Origin: Melampsora larici-populina 98AG31
Taxonomy: Eukaryota > Basidiomycota > Pucciniomycetes > Pucciniales > Melampsoraceae
Direction of reading: 5' to 3'
Assembly (NCBI RefSeq): GCF_000204055.1
Contig: NW_006768792.1
Coordinates: 979,676 to 1,043,675 of the forward strand
Length of the DNA: 64,000 nt
Made by a program: the position numbers and the translations under genes. The notes below the pieces were generated by a model. It searched no databases and was not told where the DNA came from. It saw only the letters and a program-made list of their open reading frames with translations. Below, piece after piece: positions 59,681 to 64,000 of the stretch. How positions within the stretch are numbered: position 1 is the stretch's first letter; each line of letters begins with the position of its first letter.

Positions 59681-62600
59681 CTGATAAACTGCTACAGAAT
59701 TGGTTGCACCTTGAGGTAATCTAGTTGATTGCAATCTTCCTAAAGGAGTCTCAAAAGTTGTTAATGGTCTTGAAACTTGCGCCAATTCTCTTTCATCATA
59801 TCCTCCCATAATATCCCCTAATCCATAACAAGCTCTAACAGAGAAAGATTCCACAAATTCTTCAGGTGAAGGAGGTATTCCAGCATCTTTAATAGTTACT
59901 TTATTTAATACTTGAAGGTCATGTACTATTCTTAATTTTCCATCACCTTTAAGCACACAGAGAACTGGACTAGAAAAACTTGAAGATGATTGTTCATAAA
60001 GACCAGTCTTAATTCTTTGTCTTACTAATTCAATATAATCATTTCTAATTGCTGTAGGTATTGGAAATGGTCTAATTTGCCAAGGTTCATGATCAATTAC
60101 TGGAACCACGTAAGGTAATCCATATGAGTGCTTCAATAATCCTCTTTCTTCTTCACAATAAGCCACAGCTCCTTCCCTTAATACTAATATAAAGAGAAAT
60201 AATTTCCATTCTTCATCTGAAAGCCACCCTGAAGGTCCAAAATTGCACTGCTTCAATCTTTCCACCGTGGTCTTATCAGTTCCAATAAATTCTGGAGGAT
60301 TTGGAATTAAAGGAGTCTTATAAGGATCTCTTGATAAAACTGGTCTTTGAAGAGGAAAATTTAAATATTGAGGCATAGGCGCATTAACAGGTTTAACCTT
60401 CTTTTCAACTGATTTATATTTGGCGCCGAAACTTCTATATTCAGTTCCTTCTGGATGTTAAAATATATCTTCATTTTCCAAATTCATAATGATATTAATT
60501 TCATCAATTAAAGTCTGCTGCATGTTGATTTCATTTTCAAACTTAAGTCCATATATTTCATCTTCATTTAATTCCTCACGTAATTCCTCAAATAATTCAT
60601 TTCCTTCATTATTCTCCAACATAAAACCTTGCCTTTCTTCAATTGAAACATTCAATTCTCTTTCCCACGTGCCTTTATCAGGTTCACACAATCTTATCTT
60701 CATTCATACACCTCTACTATCCTTTAAAGTCATTCTTTCTCCAACATCTTCTTCAAAATTCAGCTGAGCTTCAAAATCAAAGAGGAAAGGTCTTCCAAGT
60801 AAAATAGGTGTGTCATCATCTTCTGCCACAAAGAAATGAACTATTCCATCAATATTGGCGCCTACATGAATCTTGACATTCTCAGCAATACCACAAAGAG
60901 GTGTCCTGTGTCCACTAATTCCTCTCACGCCACTTTTTAAATTAACCAAGGTCTGAACAGGTAATAACAGCATAATCTTTAAAGGAATAATATTTATTTG
61001 AGAACCTGAATCAATTAAAGCTTTAACCTTCATCTTCCCAATTGTAATTTCCACGTGTCCCAAAGGTGTTGAATAAAGAGTTGCTTGAGGCACATTAACT
61101 TCCAAAGAGGAATCAGATTCTGTTTCATATTCAAAGTCAGATAATATAGAATTATTTGCAACTGAAGCCATGGTTGTTTGATTTAAATTAAGTCTTCTCT
61201 TTGACCCCCATTTCTTAACTTCATCAGATATTACAGGTGAAATGGCGCATAATTCTTTAATTTGAAGTTCAATAGCACCATTCATTATCTTTTCCACAAC
61301 CTCAGAAACTATCTTTGCCTTATTTGCAAATGCTGGTAATCCTTTGCTTAATCTATCCTTCACAAAATCCCCGTCATTTGGAATAATATATGTAGGTTTC
61401 TTTGTTTGAGCTGAACCATCCTCACTCTTATTACTTTTTTCATCTCTATGAATTCTTTTTAAACTTCCATCAAATATATCACGCTGTTCTTGAACATTAT
61501 TATCTTCATCCACGTCCATAGCATCAATTTCCTCTATCATATCATTTATTGTAACCTTCTTCTTCTTCTTTAATTTATTCAACATGTCTCCTTGATCCAC
61601 AGCTTTCCCACTTCTTGTCTTCATTTCCACGCCATATAACTTAGTCCCAGCTCCAGCTTTGACTTCAGTACACCTCTTAGTAAATTCAGGAACAGACCAT
61701 TCCTCCAGAACTCCACAATTAGTCTTCAATTCATGTACCTTATCCTTTCCTTCTTCTCTAGTTAAAATACTCGTGGGAATTACAGGTGGTACTACTGCTG
61801 TATTTGTTACAGGTGGATTATTTACAGATGGATTATTCTGTTGCTGTTGTTGCATATTATTACGTGCCATAGCATTTGCTTGATCCTCAGAATATTTGAT
61901 AACTTGTTGTCTAATTCCTTCATTAGCCTTCTTATACATTCTTTCATTACTCCTAGGTAAGAATAAACCATCCATCCTATCTTGAAGTAATCCAGCTTGT
62001 TTATCTTGAATAACCCATTTACACCTTCCCATACTATGTCCCTCCGTGTTACAATAAGAACAAAATGGCATAGTATTCTGTTGAGGCATAAAGTTTTGAT
62101 TATTTATGGCGGGAATTTGATTACCATTATTGGGTACAGGATTATTGACAGGTCTATTATTATTATTGTTATTAAACTTATTAAAATTTGAATTATTAGG
62201 TGTTCTGTTGGGTTGAAAATTATTATTAAATTGTTGAGGCCTTGAATTGTTATTTGACGGATATTGAACATTGTTCCTTTGATGTGGAATAACTTGTTAA
62301 TGAATTTGATTTTGTAAAGCATTTGAAATTGGAATTTGAAAGTTGTAAGAATTATTTAAAGGTAATTGTAAAGGATTTTGGACGTGATTTATTTGTAAAT
62401 TCTTTAAATCAGTACACAATATTTCCATCTGTTGATTAGCTTTAGCCTGCATTCCTCCAATCTTAGCAACTTTACTACTAGTATCCTTCTGAATTACTTC
62501 ACGTTTAACTCCAGAAATTTCATTCTTGATGGTATATTTCTCTTCTCCAATATCTTCAAATACCAAAAGCGCCTCTTCTTCAATATAATGATCAACCACC

Positions 62601-64000
62601 TTCTTTAATTTCTCTAAGTTGGGTAATATATATCTTCCACTTGATACTTTCTTCATCATCTTCTTCTTAATCATTCTCTTCTTAAATTTCTTTTGAAGTT
62701 CATCTGAAAAAGCTTCATAGAGATATCTTGCCACCTCTTCATCACTTGAATCCACGTAATCATGTCTAGCCAGGTATTGATGAATTTTATCAAAGTTAAT
62801 TCTAAATGTTTGATATTCACTTTTACACGTAACACCTCCATTTCTCATTGTTCTTTCAGATAAAGTCCTCAAATGATCAATTGAATATCTTGGCTGTTCC
62901 GTGGTAGTCTGATATCTTGCAATTAATTGCTCCTTGACCTTTTTCCAACTCCATTGTCCAACTCCCCAGCCTTCCATATCACATATTTCCTCCTTAAGTT
63001 CTTCTCCAACAACAAAACTGGTAACTTGCCTAACCATATCCAATTCTGAGGCGCCATTTGCTTCAGCTTGACTATGATAATTGATAATAAACTTCTTAAC
63101 ATTTCCTCCAACTTCAAATCTAACACTAGTATCAGAATTGTCAATTTTTTGTGGTTTTATATGACTTCTACTCCTCTCATTTCCTTCTTCCTCTTCACTT
63201 TCTTCTGAAGTTGAACTTGAATCATCACTTGAGCTACTTGAGGTGCTTGAATCTCCATTACTTTCTTCTTCCTTAATAACCTCCTTCTTCCTACTTATCT
63301 TCTTTCCTTTTCCCTTCGTAACCACCTTAATAACTTCCTTAATCCTCTCCTTCTTCCCACCCTCTTCTTTAAGTCTTATTGAATTAACTATATCCGCCAT
63401 TTCTCTTTCTCTTCTTAAATAATGTTGTTGTTGATTAATAAACTGTTGTTGCCAATCAGGTTCTTCCTCGTGGTCTGAGGGTAATAATGGTTTTTGTTCC
63501 CTAAATCCAGTAAATGCTGAAGGTGGAATTGGGTCCTCAGAAGTTGATTCTTCATGTTGCTTTCCACGCACAGTTGATCCTGAAGCAGGTCCTGGTGGTG
63601 GTGGTAAAGAGCCAGAGGGTAAAGATGTTGAATAATTAATAGGATTCTCTAGAGCATAAGTTCTGCTACTACGTGGAGTTCTTTTATAATGAGAAGTTGG
63701 TGGTAATTCTAATTCTGAATCTCCATCTTCTGCTCCTTCTTGTTCATGAATTTGAATATTTGAAGACATAATTATTGATTTAATTATAATGAAATGATAT
63801 TATGAAATAAAGAGAAACTTGAAATATTAATGAATTTGAAGGTTATAATAAGTTTTAAAAGTGAATATATGTGTGGTTTTTTAGTTATATTCTTTCTTTT
63901 AAAGATTGATTGATGTTGTTTAGTATATTAATAATTGATGTTGAATTTAATTAATTGAATATTATTGATATTTGTTGAATATAATTTTTATTTCAAAATG

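Larger units (their letters stand above)
56925..63769 (-). pseudogene. Gag-Pol polyprotein of the large retrotransposon, two MITEs and several in-frame stops
   Basis: A single frame starts at 63769. After removing two MITEs with one TSD copy each, its length is exactly 2150 codons. In-frame stops are TAA 62297, TGA 60704, TAA 60458, TAA 59058, TGA 58410 and TAA 58143. Gag has charged repeats (SSTSSSSSDDSSSTSEE) and a matrix/capsid-like part. After the first stop comes a CCHC knuckle (CSYCNTEGHSMGRC), then protease (ALIDSGSQIN, ILLGRPFL), reverse transcriptase (LRIVHDLQVLNKVT, LGDIMGGYDERE, [MITE], GIFIDDGGIKGP), RNase H (ILAVDSSFIAAGG), integrase zinc site (HKELGHRG, CEECQKK) and core (LDAIHI, VDGGSEFKG, GMVERGHKD). 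Catalytic residues are intact here, unlike element 1, so decay is mainly by nonsense and insertions. Confidence 0.85.
44975..64000 (-). mobile_element. Large Ty3/Gypsy-type retrotransposon, 3' LTR plus internal region, runs off right edge
   Basis: Its 3' LTR is 44975-45013 joined to 53369-54948 (about 1.62 kb, TGTAGTATTT to GATCACCACA on the plus strand), split by another Gypsy element at the 5-bp target ACCTA. Immediately inside the LTR, reading the minus strand, is a purine tract AGAAGAAGAGGAGGA, the expected polypurine primer. The internal region carries one Gag-Pol frame (63769-56925) and, between it and the LTR, an antisense gene. The 5' LTR lies beyond the window, so the element is at least 10.6 kb without nested insertions. 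Confidence 0.85.

Overview
The window looks like a transposon-dense stretch of a rust-fungus genome (Pucciniales, Puccinia-like). The grounds are short introns of 55-90 nt with GTAAGT/CAG borders, AT-rich DNA, and the mix of families: KDZ (Kyakuja-Dileera-Zisupton) transposases with CxC1 cysteine clusters, a Tet-like 2OG-Fe(II) oxygenase, an alpha-type kinase, FAR1 and OTU domains and Ty3/Gypsy elements. Species cannot be fixed from the sequence. I see no tRNA, rRNA or ordinary housekeeping gene; nearly everything is a mobile element or a gene broken by one.

Layout. 1-6.2 kb: a transposon-type zinc-finger ORF, a broken OTU gene and a decayed KDZ transposase cut off at 6207. 6.2-18.45 kb: a region bounded by inverted ~210-bp repeats, holding an HMG-like accessory gene (split by a solo LTR), an unknown gene, a CACTA/Tnp2-type transposase fragment, a second KDZ transposase and a FAR1-domain gene. 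18.45-28 kb: gene-poor, with a 4.6-kb CACTA-ended element that encloses a large palindromic repeat cluster (with an assembly gap) and a smaller MITE. 28.0-41.9 kb: an alpha-kinase gene whose first recognisable coding exon is split by an 11.5-kb KDZ transposon (28141-39657) with ~245-bp inverted repeats and an 8-bp target duplication. That transposon carries an intact HMG-like accessory gene and a mutated KDZ transposase. 41.9-43.9 kb: a Tet-like oxygenase pseudogene convergent with the kinase. 44.97-64 kb: a large minus-strand Ty3/Gypsy-type retrotransposon running off the right edge. Its 3' LTR was split by a second Gypsy element (45014-53363), whose own LTR was then split by a solo LTR of the first family. 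The large element also carries an antisense gene with a fungal Zn2Cys6 motif.

How it fits together. Nested insertions can be ordered by target-site duplications, and removing them on paper repeatedly restores a reading frame. At least eight CACTG/CACTA/CACAG-ended elements show exact 3-bp duplications. Two different KDZ-containing regions each carry a homologous five-exon HMG-like gene, so this gene is probably a regular partner of the transposase. A second theme is decay by C:G to T:A transitions: many premature stops are TGA where CGA would fit, or TAA/TAG where CAA/CAG would, and several catalytic Asp or Glu residues have become Asn or Lys. This is what repeat-directed mutation or deamination of methylated cytosine would leave, in a window that also holds a gene of the 5-methylcytosine oxygenase family.
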